From Planctomycetia bacterium (lineage in GTDB: Bacteria; Planctomycetota; Planctomycetia; Pirellulales; Thermoguttaceae), in assembly GCA_030537455.1 (NCBI GenBank), contig JAUNMR010000006.1:64929-128928 (forward strand): DNA of 64,000 nt. The letters are read 5' to 3'. Of the stretch, positions 17,238 through 27,118 are shown one piece after another (position 1 is the first letter of the stretch; the number at the start of each line of letters is the position of its first letter). A model generated the notes under the pieces. That model saw only the letters and a program-made list of their open reading frames with translations, made no database searches and was not told where the DNA came from. Both the position numbers and the translations under genes were made by a program.

Positions 17238-19085
17238 ATGGCAACTCCAAATGGTCAACGGATTAGCGTCGGTCTTAGTGAAGAACGCCGTATTAGTATC
17301 CAGCGCGCCAATAAGCAGAAGCAGGAGCTATACGCACAGCAGAAGAAGATTCAGTTTTCTAATCTCCTTGAACGTTCTAGTCAAGACGTCGACGATTACA
17401 TTGAATCTCAAAATAACATCTTTCTGAACGTGAATCGATCGCGCGCGAACAACAACGCGCCCAACGACGCCAACGCCAGTTCCAACGAGTTTTCCGCCGC
17501 GGCGGCAAGCAACGCCCCCGTGGCGGCGCAAAGAGAAACTTACTATTCCGACGATGATAAAGACGGCGTCGACTTCTTTGCCGCCCAGACTAATCGTAGC
17601 GCCTACCCACGCGCGGTCAGCCATGTTTCAGGAGACGGCGACGACGTCCTCTTTGACCCGCCGGAACAGCGAAGTGAATCATTACAAGAACACCTACTGG
17701 AGCAGTTGCGACTGGACGGACAGTTCCTCACGCTAGACGACCAGGTGCGCAAGCTTTGTGTTGAAATCGTTAATAATCTCGACAGCGCCGGCTTTTTTCG
17801 CGTCGATGCGCGTCAAGCCTATGAACAAAGCGTGCGCGAGCAACGTCAATCGGGCGCCATCGCCTACCCGGAAGAATCTGAGGAAGCTCTCGCTGCCATC
17901 GACGAATTCGACGCCATGTTCGATATCGTCTCCACCGAACAGGAACGACGTAAAGCGCAAATGGCGCTCAACGACTACTTCTCGCTCGATAACCTCGCCA
18001 AAGCGTCGCGACGACTCGCGCGAGAGCAGTTCGACCGAATCGTTAAACGCAAATCGACCAAGCCCGAAAGGGAGCGTGCCAAGAGACTTCTCGACTCCGT
18101 CATTCGCCAACCGCAAAATAGCGACCCGTTTCTACTACTCTTCGACCACGCCCCGACACAACAGGAACGCGCACTGGCGGAAAAGGCGCTCCAGATCGTA
18201 CAAGCGCTCGACCCGCCCGGCGTAGGAGCGCGTGATTTACAAGAAAGTCTGCTTCTGCGAATTAAGAAGGACATACCTCATTACGAACTGCTTCGACGGC
18301 TTGTGCGTGACCATTTTGACGACTTTATCAATAAGCGCGTCAACGTTTTAGCGGAAAAGACGGGAGCGTCGTCCTCTACGGTGTCGGCCTTATATGAACA
18401 GTCCTTCCCCTTTGAACCTTCCCCGGAGCAACTTTACGGTCACAGCTCTGAACCCATGCGCGCGATCGTCCCGGAAATTATCGTGGAGAAATCAAGCGCC
18501 GGTCGCTGGACTGTACGACTAGACGAGGCGCAAGACTCTGTGGAGATTGATCCTGTCTATCGTAAAATGCTCCTATCCAAACGCGTTGACAAACCGACGA
18601 AAGAGTATCTACGTCGTCAATACATCGAGGCTCAAGCGCTCATTGACGCCTTGCGCAATCGTTATTCCACTCTCTTGAGAGTCGCGCGTGCGGTAATCGA
18701 CTTCCAAACGCCCTACCTCGACAATCTTACTCCCTACCCTCGCCCGCTCACACAACAACAGATTGCCGATAAGCTCGGTCTGGACTCCTCCACCGTCTCG
18801 CGTGCGAGCGCCGACAAGTGGCTTGCCACCCCCAGAGGGATTATGCCATTTAAAAACTTCTTCCCAAAAGCCGTATACGGCGACGCTACCAGTCACAATA
18901 TCGCCGAATGTATACGACGCATTGTCGATGAAGAAGACAAAGCTAAACCGCTCAGCGACGAGGATCTCTCCGCTGAACTTAAGAAACGTTTCAAGATAGA
19001 CGTGAGTCGCAAAACTGTTCAAGAGCATCGCGACCGCCTGCAAATCCCCAATAGTCGCGCGCGCAAACGTATAGCCTCAAAATAG
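17238..19085 (+). CDS. rpoN: RNA polymerase sigma-54 factor, with divergent region I
   Basis: 615 residues, longer than the usual ~480. The core-binding domain is clear: SLQEHLLEQLRLD near 155, VNNLDSAGFFRVD near 178 and LDPPGVGARDLQESLLLRI near 325. The DNA-binding half has LTQQQIADKLGLDSSTVSRA near 505, TPRGIMPFKNFFP near 532 and an RpoN box at about 590-598 reading SRKTVQEHR instead of ARRTVAKYR. Region I, which normally has a Gln/Leu-rich helix and an ESNP motif, is barely recognisable here (only QDVDDYIESQNN near 52). An Asn/Ala/Asp-rich linker (about 70-110) follows. It directs transcription from -24/-12 promoters with AAA+ activators; one activator-type gene lies at 47.4 kb. Start ATG 17238 is preferred over 17175, whose extra residues resemble nothing. 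Confidence 0.9.
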   Translation: MATPNGQRISVGLSEERRISIQRANKQKQELYAQQKKIQFSNLLERSSQDVDDYIESQNNIFLNVNRSRANNNAPNDANASSNEFSAAAASNAPVAAQRETYYSDDDKDGVDFFAAQTNRSAYPRAVSHVSGDGDDVLFDPPEQRSESLQEHLLEQLRLDGQFLTLDDQVRKLCVEIVNNLDSAGFFRVDARQAYEQSVREQRQSGAIAYPEESEEALAAIDEFDAMFDIVSTEQERRKAQMALNDYFSLDNLAKASRRLAREQFDRIVKRKSTKPERERAKRLLDSVIRQPQNSDPFLLLFDHAPTQQERALAEKALQIVQALDPPGVGARDLQESLLLRIKKDIPHYELLRRLVRDHFDDFINKRVNVLAEKTGASSSTVSALYEQSFPFEPSPEQLYGHSSEPMRAIVPEIIVEKSSAGRWTVRLDEAQDSVEIDPVYRKMLLSKRVDKPTKEYLRRQYIEAQALIDALRNRYSTLLRVARAVIDFQTPYLDNLTPYPRPLTQQQIADKLGLDSSTVSRASADKWLATPRGIMPFKNFFPKAVYGDATSHNIAECIRRIVDEEDKAKPLSDEDLSAELKKRFKIDVSRKTVQEHRDRLQIPNSRARKRIASK

Positions 19086-19274
19086 CGCACGCCAAAACGT
19101 CGGGCCGTCTCCCTCCGACGCCTCGACGTTTCGCATTTCTAACAGTCACAACGACTTACTAACACACACGATCATTTCTCTCGTCTCATGCGCCGTTGAC
19201 CGTATGGTTTTAATATACGTTCCGCTTATAACCTTGGAAGCGAATCCAATGTGACAAATTTTAAAAAAATGTCA

Positions 19275-19343
19275 TTTTCAACGTCAATGCCTATTGTTAT
19301 AATCGCAAGGTTACGTTATTATATGGGCACGGACTTGTATAAT
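19275..19343 (+). promoter_or_regulatory. Promoter(s) for the acyltransferase/synthetase gene
   Basis: TTTTCA (19275-19280), 17 bases, then TGTTATAAT, an extended -10 ending at 19303. A second TATAAT lies at 19338-19343. They sit 150-220 bases before the start of the 1217-residue gene. The rest of 19086-19496 holds no supported gene. Confidence 0.6.
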
Positions 19344-19496
19344 GGGAGCTTCGTGCCAAATCGGCGTAAACATGGTTCGCCTCCCTTATTTCGGCAAGTC
19401 CGCCTGCGCTATGAAGTAAACGTCGGTATCAGTGTGCGTCTTTTGTGCATTTGAGCGCGTTATGAGACGACACAGCGTTTTGAATAAAGCTTTAAA

Positions 19497-22400
19497 ATGC
19501 AAGATTCGCAAACTCACAAACAAGACAGTTCCAGCGCCGCGCTTCCCCCTCTGTGGACGCGTGGTTTCATTGCGTTATTAGTCACTCAGTTCATGGTGGC
19601 GTTGAACGACAATCTCTTCCGATGGTTGATCATTCCCATCGGCAAGTGGGCGGTTGGCTGGAGCGACAAACAGGACGCGTTGCGCACGATAGGTTCGCTC
19701 GCCTTTGTTGTTCCTTTTATCTTTCTAGCGACTTACGCAGGCTACGTGTGCGACCGCTTCAACCGTCGTCACGTGATTATCGGCGCTAAGATTGCGGAAC
19801 TCTTGATTATGCTCCTGGGTTCCTGTGCAATTTTAACACAGTCCGTCCCCTTTATGCTCGTGACGCTCTTCCTCATGGCGTCGCAGTCGACTTTCTTTAG
19901 TCCCGCAAAATATGGCAGTCTGCCGAACCTGGTAAATGAAAAGCGTATCTCCGAGGCAAATGGTTACATCTCTATGACGACCATGATCGCGTGTATCGGC
20001 GGTCAGATCCTCGGCGGCGTTATCTTTGTCTGGACTACGATGCATCCGGAAGCGCCGGTCGAGGGCACGGGCGGTATGCACCACTGGTTCATCTGGTTTG
20101 GCGCTATTATTTCCGTCGCAATCTTGGGTTTGATCTCGAGTTTCTTCATTCCGTCAATTCCTGCGGCAGACCCCAACGCACGCTTCCCTTGGAATCCATT
20201 GGGTCAAACGATCAAGGATCTGCGCTTCTTATTCAACCACCGCTTCCTGTTTTGGATCGCGCTTGCCAGTTCATTCTTCTGGGGATTGGGCGCGCTCGGT
20301 CAGCTCAATACCGATAAGTTTGCCACACAATACCTTAGCGTACGGCAGGACTGGTGCGTTGTGTTGCTTGTGGCGCTCTCGCTTGGTCTAGCGTTTGGCT
20401 CTCTGCTCTCAGGCAAATTGTCGCGCGGCAAGATCGAACTTGGGCTAGTTCCGATCGGCGCGGTTATGATCGTCTTCTTCTGCGTCCTATTGTCCTTCAC
20501 GCCCGCGGTCTTGCCGCCGGAGGGCGCGGAAGTCGCCTCGCCACTGACGTTCGGATTTATCTTTGGCGCCGCAGGATTGCTCGGTCTTGGTCTGTCGGCG
20601 GGACTGTATGACATTCCGCTACTGACAACGCTACAGGTTAAAAGTCCGGAACAACACCGCGGTCGTATTATCGCCGCTTATAATTTCATGTCCTTTACGG
20701 CCATGGCAGTCTTCTCGGTGGTTCAATTCGTTCTGGCGGCGTCCCCTCACACGAGCGAGGGCGCCAAGGGAACGTCGTTATTCCTCGGTCTAAACGCCGC
20801 TCAAATTTGGCTCGGTTGCGCCGTGATTACACTGCCAACCCTCTTCTTCTGCACACGCGCGTTCGCGCTGCCTGTCCTAAAGATCTTGGTAACGCTCTGG
20901 TTACGCCTGGTCTATGGTATGCGCGAATATGACGTGGCGAATATTCCGGAAGAGGGACCGGTGTTGCTCATCGGCAATCACGTCTCGTTCTTAGACGCGC
21001 TGATCGTCTATTGTTCCTCGCCACGACCTGTGCGATTTATCTCGGATCTGAATTTCCTGCCGAAGCACAGTCGCCTTGCACAATATGTCATACGCAAAAC
21101 CAGGGTCATTCAATTCGTCCCGGGCGATCGTAAGTCGGACGTTCACATGATTCGCGAGGCGCAAGACGCGTTGCGTCAGGGCGAGGTCGTCTGCATCTTC
21201 CCTGAAGGCGCGATCACACGCAATGGTCAGGTACGCGCGTTTAAACCTGGTTTCCTCGCGATTGTACGCAAGTTGGTCGACACGCCGATCGTCCCCTTTG
21301 CCATTACCGGTCTGTATGGTTCGCGTTTTGCCTATGCCAAGTACAAGGGCTATCGTCGACCGGCGCCGTACTCTCTAGCGATCGCCTATGGCAAACCGCA
21401 ACTGATTCCCGAAATAGCCGACAAAACCCAATGGGCGCGTATCAGTCAGCGCATGCTACACGATATTCAGGAGTTGTATGTCGATACAATCGACTATCGC
21501 AAACATCCTGAAAACGTCAAGTTCCTATCGCCCGCGAGAATGGCAATTCGCGGTATTCGTCTGTCGCCGAACAAACAACGTCTCGCCGACTCCACTGGCA
21601 AAGAAGCGACTGGACGCCAAGCGCTTTTGCAAATCCTCGTCTTAAGACGCGTACTGCACCGAATTGTAGGCGACGCTAAATTCGTGGGCGTTGCGCTACC
21701 GACTTCTGTGGCTGGCGTCTTGGTTAATCTTGCACTCTCCTTCGACCATCGAACGATTATTAATATCAACTATACCTTCACGAACGATATTAATAATTAC
21801 TGCCTTAACAAAGTTGGCGTCCAAACGGTCTTGACTTCGAGTCAGCTCCTGAAAAAATTGCCGAATTTTAAACTCAACGCCAACCTTTTGATCCTGGAAG
21901 ACGTGGCGCGCGCGGAACTTCGAACCAGTGATAAACTCATCGGTTTGATTGAATCCCTACTGCCGACTTGGCTTTTAGAACGCATCCTCGGTCTACACCG
22001 CCAAAAGCTCTCGGATATCAATACGATCGTCTTTACCAGCGGCTCCACTGGCATGCCCAAAGGAACGGTTCTCACCAACGCAAATATCGTTGCGAACCTA
22101 CTGAGTTTCTGCCATTCGGCCATGCCAGATTTCACGCAGAGTCTCGTTGGCACGCTGCCGTTCTTCCACTCCTTTGGCTACACCGTAACCTGTTGGTTCC
22201 CGATGATTTGCCCTTATCGTTGCGTCTATCACTATAATCCTCTGGATTATCGCGGCGTGGCGGAACTGGTTAAGAAATACAAGCCTGACCTGTTTATTTC
22301 AACCCCAACGTTCTTGCGTACCTACCTGCGCAAGTGCTCCGTCGAGGATCTGAAAACGCTCAACTTCGTCATTCCAGGCGCGGAAAAGACGCCCAAGGAT

Positions 22401-23150
22401 CTCTATAACGCCTGGTACGAAAAATTCGGCTATGACCTGTGCGAAGGCTACGGCGCTACGGAACTGTCGCCGGTGCTCTGTCATAACATCCCAGAATTCC
22501 GCGCGCCTGACAGTATCACGCCATACCACAAGAACTACTCGATTGGCATGCCTGGTCCGGGATTCGTCGCTAAGGTCGTCGACCTTGCCACTGGCGAAGA
22601 AACGCCGCCCAATGTGCCTGGCTCGCTCTTAGTCAAAGGCAACTCTGTGACCAATGGCTACTACGAGGATCCCGAACGTACCTCCAAAATTTTCTGGAAC
22701 GGATGGTACGTCACCGGCGACGTCGCAAGAATCGACGAAGACAACTTCATCTTTATTACCGGTCGCGAAACTCGTATCTCGAAGATCGGTGGGGAAATGG
22801 CTCCGCACGTGCTCATCGAGGAAAAATTAATCGAGTCGATTAACGCCTTAGTACGAGCAAAAGACCCGAATTTCTCGGAAGAAGAATCCAACTTCCAGCT
22901 CGTTGTCACCGCCGTGCCAGACGAACGCAAAGGCGAGAGACTCGTTGTGCTTTGCCATGACCTACCGGTCGCGCCAGAGGAGATCTGTAAGAAGGTCTCA
23001 ACCGACGGTCTGCTACCGATTCTGTGGGTTCCCGCCCCGACAAACTTCAAACAGGTGGACGCCATTCCCGTACTGGGCACTGGCAAACTGGATCTCAAGA
23101 AGATCAAGGAACTTGCGCTGTCCCTCTATGGCGTCGAGCAAAACGATTAG
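19497..23150 (+). CDS. aas: LplT-PlsC-acyl-ACP synthetase fusion (phospholipid remodelling, Aas type)
   Basis: 1217 residues, three enzymes in one chain. Residues about 20-440 are a major-facilitator transporter like LplT (MVALNDNLFRW at the first helix, YVCDRFNRRHVI in the first loop), which flips lysophospholipid inward. Residues about 465-670 are a PlsC acyltransferase with the NHVSFLDA (HX4D) site near 494 and CIFPEGAITRNGQ. Residues about 700-1217 are an AMP-forming acyl-ACP synthetase with FTSGSTGMPKG near 847, GYGATELSP and WYVTGDVARIDE. In E. coli the functions are split between lplT and aas. Together they re-acylate lysophosphatidylethanolamine at the inner membrane. Its own promoter and terminator make it monocistronic. 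Confidence 0.93.
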   Translation: MQDSQTHKQDSSSAALPPLWTRGFIALLVTQFMVALNDNLFRWLIIPIGKWAVGWSDKQDALRTIGSLAFVVPFIFLATYAGYVCDRFNRRHVIIGAKIAELLIMLLGSCAILTQSVPFMLVTLFLMASQSTFFSPAKYGSLPNLVNEKRISEANGYISMTTMIACIGGQILGGVIFVWTTMHPEAPVEGTGGMHHWFIWFGAIISVAILGLISSFFIPSIPAADPNARFPWNPLGQTIKDLRFLFNHRFLFWIALASSFFWGLGALGQLNTDKFATQYLSVRQDWCVVLLVALSLGLAFGSLLSGKLSRGKIELGLVPIGAVMIVFFCVLLSFTPAVLPPEGAEVASPLTFGFIFGAAGLLGLGLSAGLYDIPLLTTLQVKSPEQHRGRIIAAYNFMSFTAMAVFSVVQFVLAASPHTSEGAKGTSLFLGLNAAQIWLGCAVITLPTLFFCTRAFALPVLKILVTLWLRLVYGMREYDVANIPEEGPVLLIGNHVSFLDALIVYCSSPRPVRFISDLNFLPKHSRLAQYVIRKTRVIQFVPGDRKSDVHMIREAQDALRQGEVVCIFPEGAITRNGQVRAFKPGFLAIVRKLVDTPIVPFAITGLYGSRFAYAKYKGYRRPAPYSLAIAYGKPQLIPEIADKTQWARISQRMLHDIQELYVDTIDYRKHPENVKFLSPARMAIRGIRLSPNKQRLADSTGKEATGRQALLQILVLRRVLHRIVGDAKFVGVALPTSVAGVLVNLALSFDHRTIININYTFTNDINNYCLNKVGVQTVLTSSQLLKKLPNFKLNANLLILEDVARAELRTSDKLIGLIESLLPTWLLERILGLHRQKLSDINTIVFTSGSTGMPKGTVLTNANIVANLLSFCHSAMPDFTQSLVGTLPFFHSFGYTVTCWFPMICPYRCVYHYNPLDYRGVAELVKKYKPDLFISTPTFLRTYLRKCSVEDLKTLNFVIPGAEKTPKDLYNAWYEKFGYDLCEGYGATELSPVLCHNIPEFRAPDSITPYHKNYSIGMPGPGFVAKVVDLATGEETPPNVPGSLLVKGNSVTNGYYEDPERTSKIFWNGWYVTGDVARIDEDNFIFITGRETRISKIGGEMAPHVLIEEKLIESINALVRAKDPNFSEEESNFQLVVTAVPDERKGERLVVLCHDLPVAPEEICKKVSTDGLLPILWVPAPTNFKQVDAIPVLGTGKLDLKKIKELALSLYGVEQND

Positions 23151-23188
23151 CAACGTCCTTAGATAGTCCTCCTTCGTCTAATTCACAT

Positions 23189-23218
23189 GCCGACTCAGCC
23201 GTCTGAGTCGGCTTTTTT
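23189..23218 (+). terminator. Intrinsic terminator after aas
   Basis: A perfect 10-bp stem GCCGACTCAG/CTGAGTCGGC with CCGT loop, then six T, 38 bases past the stop. Confidence 0.95.
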
Positions 23219-23433
23219 ATTGGCAAAATCTCTTCTGGACGTCAAAGCGGTCTTCACAAATATCGAAATTATGAATATAGTTCCGACGACCTTCTGATTG
23301 TCCGCGTACGGATAAACGCAACTCCATGCCGCACATGCGCGAACAATGAAAGGCGTCCTTTATGCGCCAAAAGGAGCATGACGCTCCCACGCCCCTGCGT
23401 TATGCGGTTAAACGGATAGGAGACTTCAAGAAT

Positions 23434-24339
23434 ATGTCACGTTTTAATAAGAACAAAGCCTGCGCTAGTTCCGAAAAGTCGGCGCGTAGTTCATGTTCTA
23501 CAAAACGTCGTTCATCTAAAGTTCTTACCAGAACCACGACCTGTTCGCTTATGCTCATTTCTCTTATCGGTTGTGGCACAACGAAATTCTCCGACACCAG
23601 CCGTACGGCCACGGAACAATTGCTCATCTCCAGCGCCATGGAGGATCTCGTCGACGAATACGACTATTCACGCCTGGCAGGATTAAAAATCTTCATAAAG
23701 ACCGCTAATAACGCTACGGACAGTGAATATCTCAAAAGTCTTGTGCGTCAACAGTTAGCGGCAAACGGAGCCTTTATTAAAGACGAAGAGGCGCAAGCGG
23801 ATTATATTGTTGAAATCGCGCCGGGCACCGTGGGAACCAACCGCTACGAACTTATGTACGGTATTCCAGAAACGACGATTCCCGCAATAGGCTCAATGAC
23901 AACGGCGACGTCTATTCCGGAATTTGCGCTCATCAAGCGCACAGATCAAAAAGCGCAAGTAAAGTTAAGAATGTGGGCCTACAATCGTACCACAGGCGCA
24001 ATTATTTGGCAGTCTGGCGTGAATACGAAATCGTCGCAACTTCGCGACCGTTGGATCTTCGGCGCTGGCCCCTTTACCACGGCGACTTACGACGACGCCG
24101 GCGTGCGTCTGGGCGCTGACAAAGCGCTGCCGCAAACGCTCGGCGATAAGAGCGCTAGTCTGGATAAAACCTCCGTGAGATCAGAGGCAATCTATCAAGA
24201 GCTGGACGAAAAGGCGATTGAAAGACTGCAGAAGATTCGTGAAGAAGGTCTTTCCAAGGCCGTTATCGAAGAAGAAGAGACCGAAGACAGCGCTGAAACT
24301 CTAGAAACCGAGGAAGACGAAAAAGCCGAAGAGAACTAA
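23434..24339 (+). CDS. Uncharacterised lipoprotein (possibly the DUF6655 type)
   Basis: 301 residues, no firm functional match. A long basic N-terminus (about 35 residues, many Lys/Ser/Arg) precedes a hydrophobic stretch and lipobox LIGC near residue 47, so it is probably a lipoprotein anchored in a periplasm-facing membrane leaflet. The mature part starts GTTKFSDTSRTATEQLL, which recalls a planctomycete lipoprotein family (tentatively DUF6655). A predicted alpha/beta core (about 65-200) follows, then an acidic Glu-rich tail (about 270-301). GGAG lies 11 bases before ATG 23434; an alternative in-frame ATG at 23362 would add 24 residues. It converges with the transglutaminase/TPR gene. Confidence 0.7.
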   Translation: MSRFNKNKACASSEKSARSSCSTKRRSSKVLTRTTTCSLMLISLIGCGTTKFSDTSRTATEQLLISSAMEDLVDEYDYSRLAGLKIFIKTANNATDSEYLKSLVRQQLAANGAFIKDEEAQADYIVEIAPGTVGTNRYELMYGIPETTIPAIGSMTTATSIPEFALIKRTDQKAQVKLRMWAYNRTTGAIIWQSGVNTKSSQLRDRWIFGAGPFTTATYDDAGVRLGADKALPQTLGDKSASLDKTSVRSEAIYQELDEKAIERLQKIREEGLSKAVIEEEETEDSAETLETEEDEKAEEN

Positions 24340-24428
24340 CGTCAACAAGTTCAAACACATGCACAACAGCGCAACGTCAATCAGACGACTGGCGACGCCC
24401 TGATAACGCCGTCAGAACATTTCAACTC

Positions 24429-24475
24429 ACAGACGATGTGTCACATAGAGTTACGTGCACAATCGTCTGTTACTT
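24429..24475 (+). terminator. Terminator between convergent genes
   Basis: ACAGACGATGTG pairs with CACAATCGTCTGT (one bulge, 24429-24440 with 24458-24470), followed by TTACTTTTTGG. It suits the lipoprotein gene. Its right arm ends on the stop codon of the opposite gene. Confidence 0.6.
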
Positions 24476-26437
24476 TTTGGTGATCTTTTTATATTCGTTC
24501 TGTATGTGCTCGATCTCGTCCCATTTGTCGTCCTTTGCCAAATACTCAATCCAATCGTTGAAGAAGATGGGCAGATTCTGATTGAACTCGCGAAAATCAG
24601 GATCGAGACATCGACCAAGTTGAGTAATGCGAATCGCCTGTTCATAATCTTTGTAACGCATCGCGACGTCGATTGCCCAGTTATTAAGAGTCGCTTTTAA
24701 GTTGCCGAGGATCGTGCGATTATTCGGAGCGAGTTGTACCGCCTTAATGTAAGAGGCAATGGCGCTTTCGAAATCGCCCGCCTGGTAGTAATCAACGCCA
24801 ACGTTGTAATAGATCGTCGCAATGAGTTCAACGTCTGAAATTTCACGCATAGGTCGACGCGATCGTGTAAAGGAATAACCCATGGGCGCGTCGGAGTCGA
24901 CGGTAAAGGTTGTGAAACCGTCCAAAAAACGCGTGACGTCAGAATTAACACTGTCTGACTGTGGGGAATTATTTAGCTCTTGTTCAGAAAAGGCAAAATC
25001 CAGAGCGGAGTCGCTACGCTCCTGAGCCGCCGGTTCGCTTGTCGGCGATTCGCTAAGTTCAGACGTTGACTCTGTTTTCTCCGTAACGCTAGGATAACTG
25101 TGGATCTGGTCGGGAAGATTGCTCCATTTTGAACAAGTCGTTTCAATGTCGAGGTAACAGGTATCGAACTTCACGCGACTTTTCGCATGACCGGTCGTTT
25201 CAAGAGCGGCAACCTTGAGACCAGCGCGCGAAGCAAAGCAGTTAAATAGCACCGTGGCGCTCACGCAATTAAAGACGCCGGAGTCTAGCGAGGCGGCAAC
25301 GCTAGAACAATTCAGGTCGTAACGCGAATAAAGAGCTACGTCATGTAAGAAGCCGTAGACCTTTTCCGTCTTCTGGAGCGGTTCGTTCAGACCACGAAGT
25401 TGTACTGCCAGAACAGAATAGAGATTGTCGAAACGAGACTGATAATGCGCGCGACTTTCTTTCGTGGCGAGTCCTTCGGCAATAAGCGCGGCGTTCAAGA
25501 GGTCGACCTGATCCCACTGACCATTGAGCGCGTCCTTTAAGAGCGCCTTCTCATTGACGTCGAGGTCAGAGAGTATAAAGACAATAAACTCTTCCTCTTG
25601 AGGTTGACTGTCAGAATTAGCGTCGGATCGTGAATCGGCGCCGTCGGCGTAGGCGATATTGAGCGAAACAGCTTGCGTGACGTCGACAGTCTGAAAGACT
25701 TCCTCTTGGTTAGCGTCGACCAAATCCGGCAACGGCGCTAACGCCGCGACGGAATCGCCCTGATTTTCAGGGACATTTTCCAACTCTTCGCCACTGGATT
25801 GAAAAGCCGAACGCGGCGCTACGACATACAAGACGTTCTCTGGCTCACGTAACTTCGGAAGATCTTCACGTTTGATAACACGGAGGAAATCGACGCGACC
25901 GTTGCGTCGAGCGAGCGCCCCCACAGAGCCGGAAGCTAACTTTGATTTCCCAACCTTCTCTTGTGCGCGATTAGGATTCTCACGCACGACGGACGCGGGC
26001 GTGGTCACGCCGGAGACTGCCACGGCGCCGGAGTCTTTAGACTTCTGACGCGTGTCGCGTGAGGAGGAAACGGAAGGAGCGCCAGAACCGGCGCGTTGAG
26101 ACTCACGCGTTAGCGTTTCTGGATTAACGCGCGTCTGACGCGAACGCGAACTCGACTGCGACGGAAGATAATCCGGATAAGAGGACGACTCTACGCCTAT
26201 GTTACCACGTAAAACGGCGCCAGATTCGCCAGGCGCAGACGGTTGAGGTTGAACAATGCGATCGTCCTGCAACCGCGCGCCGCCAAAGATACGAAAACGA
26301 CCGCCAGAGCCGCCATATTGCCCAAAAGAATTGGTCCAATTGCCACAGCAAAGCAGAAGAAAGAACGAAAGCGATATCAAACGAAGAGGCGCTTTCGACT
26401 TCGCCAAAAATTGGTTGATACAGCGTTGAGGGAGCAT
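24470..26437 (-). CDS. Exported transglutaminase-like / TPR protein
   Basis: 655 residues. A signal peptide or N-terminal anchor (about 17-40, LRLISLSFFLLLCCG) precedes a long low-complexity Ser/Arg/Pro stretch to about 150. A transglutaminase-like core at about 365-435 has the Cys in SGVFNCVSATVLFNCFASRAG, the His in LETTGHAKSRV and the Asp in YLDIETTC, a plausible Cys-His-Asp triad. TPR units at about 535-640 include IYYNVGVDYYQAGDFESAIASY. This arrangement resembles the SirB1-like transglutaminase-TPR proteins. A periplasmic role in protein modification or cleavage is inference. No partner is adjacent. Confidence 0.75.
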   Translation of the reverse strand: MLPQRCINQFLAKSKAPLRLISLSFFLLLCCGNWTNSFGQYGGSGGRFRIFGGARLQDDRIVQPQPSAPGESGAVLRGNIGVESSSYPDYLPSQSSSRSRQTRVNPETLTRESQRAGSGAPSVSSSRDTRQKSKDSGAVAVSGVTTPASVVRENPNRAQEKVGKSKLASGSVGALARRNGRVDFLRVIKREDLPKLREPENVLYVVAPRSAFQSSGEELENVPENQGDSVAALAPLPDLVDANQEEVFQTVDVTQAVSLNIAYADGADSRSDANSDSQPQEEEFIVFILSDLDVNEKALLKDALNGQWDQVDLLNAALIAEGLATKESRAHYQSRFDNLYSVLAVQLRGLNEPLQKTEKVYGFLHDVALYSRYDLNCSSVAASLDSGVFNCVSATVLFNCFASRAGLKVAALETTGHAKSRVKFDTCYLDIETTCSKWSNLPDQIHSYPSVTEKTESTSELSESPTSEPAAQERSDSALDFAFSEQELNNSPQSDSVNSDVTRFLDGFTTFTVDSDAPMGYSFTRSRRPMREISDVELIATIYYNVGVDYYQAGDFESAIASYIKAVQLAPNNRTILGNLKATLNNWAIDVAMRYKDYEQAIRITQLGRCLDPDFREFNQNLPIFFNDWIEYLAKDDKWDEIEHIQNEYKKITKK

Positions 26438-26615
26438 TAGGCGTTGGAACCGATCAAGGGGGGACGTGACAAACGCGCGAGGAACGCGATAACGTCACAA
26501 AATACGCCTGGCGCGGGTCGCCAGACGATTAAGTCTCATGACGCGATGCAGGATTGCATTAGCTACCCCAAAGGGACTAGCTACCTACACTACGCTAACA
26601 AATAGAGCCTTTTAT

Positions 26616-26643
26616 ATTCTAATTTAAAAAAAATGTCGAAAAA
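26616..26643 (-). promoter_or_regulatory. Possible promoter of the transglutaminase/TPR gene
   Basis: On the minus strand TTTTTC, 16 bases, TAGAAT, about 180 bases before the start. The -35 is poor. Confidence 0.3.
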
Positions 26644-26704
26644 GCGCCAAATAAAACCAATCGCCACGACGACGCTAACGCTGTCAACACGCAATCGTTA
26701 GGAT

Positions 26705-26738
26705 TGCTATAATCGTCATTGTACGAAGTCTGTACAAT
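26705..26738 (+). promoter_or_regulatory. Extended -10 promoter with palindromic operator candidate
   Basis: TGCTATAAT (26705-26713) is an extended -10. Immediately downstream, over the expected start site, lies a perfect inverted repeat ATTGTAC-N7-GTACAAT (26718-26738). It could drive the DUF1573 gene with a ~400-base leader. The rest of 26438-27118 shows only a 7-bp hairpin (AGTAGAC/GTCTACT, 26933-26952) and an 83-codon frame of doubtful reality. Confidence 0.5.
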
Positions 26739-27118
26739 GTACTGACAAGCGCCTCACGTGTTTTTTCTAGCGATTCATGGATAAATAAACGCAACGACCA
26801 CGAAGACGTAGAAGTTAGACACATAACCAAAGGCCAACTATTCATTCCACAGATAACGAACCAATCATTTTTGACGATTATTCATATTTTAACCAAAGTA
26901 GAGCGCGCTGGAATACCGATAACGGGAAGGGTAGTAGACTGGTATGTCTACTTCCACCTTAACAAAAAGACGTCCGATAGAATAGGCAGGAAGATATTAC
27001 TCGATATTGTCCGTGCCAACTGTAGCGCTGTCGAACAAGTAAAAAACGACTGCAACTTCAACGTCGTTTCACAAACGCGCTTATGCGGTCGCTTATACGT
27101 CGCGTATAGGAAAAAACG

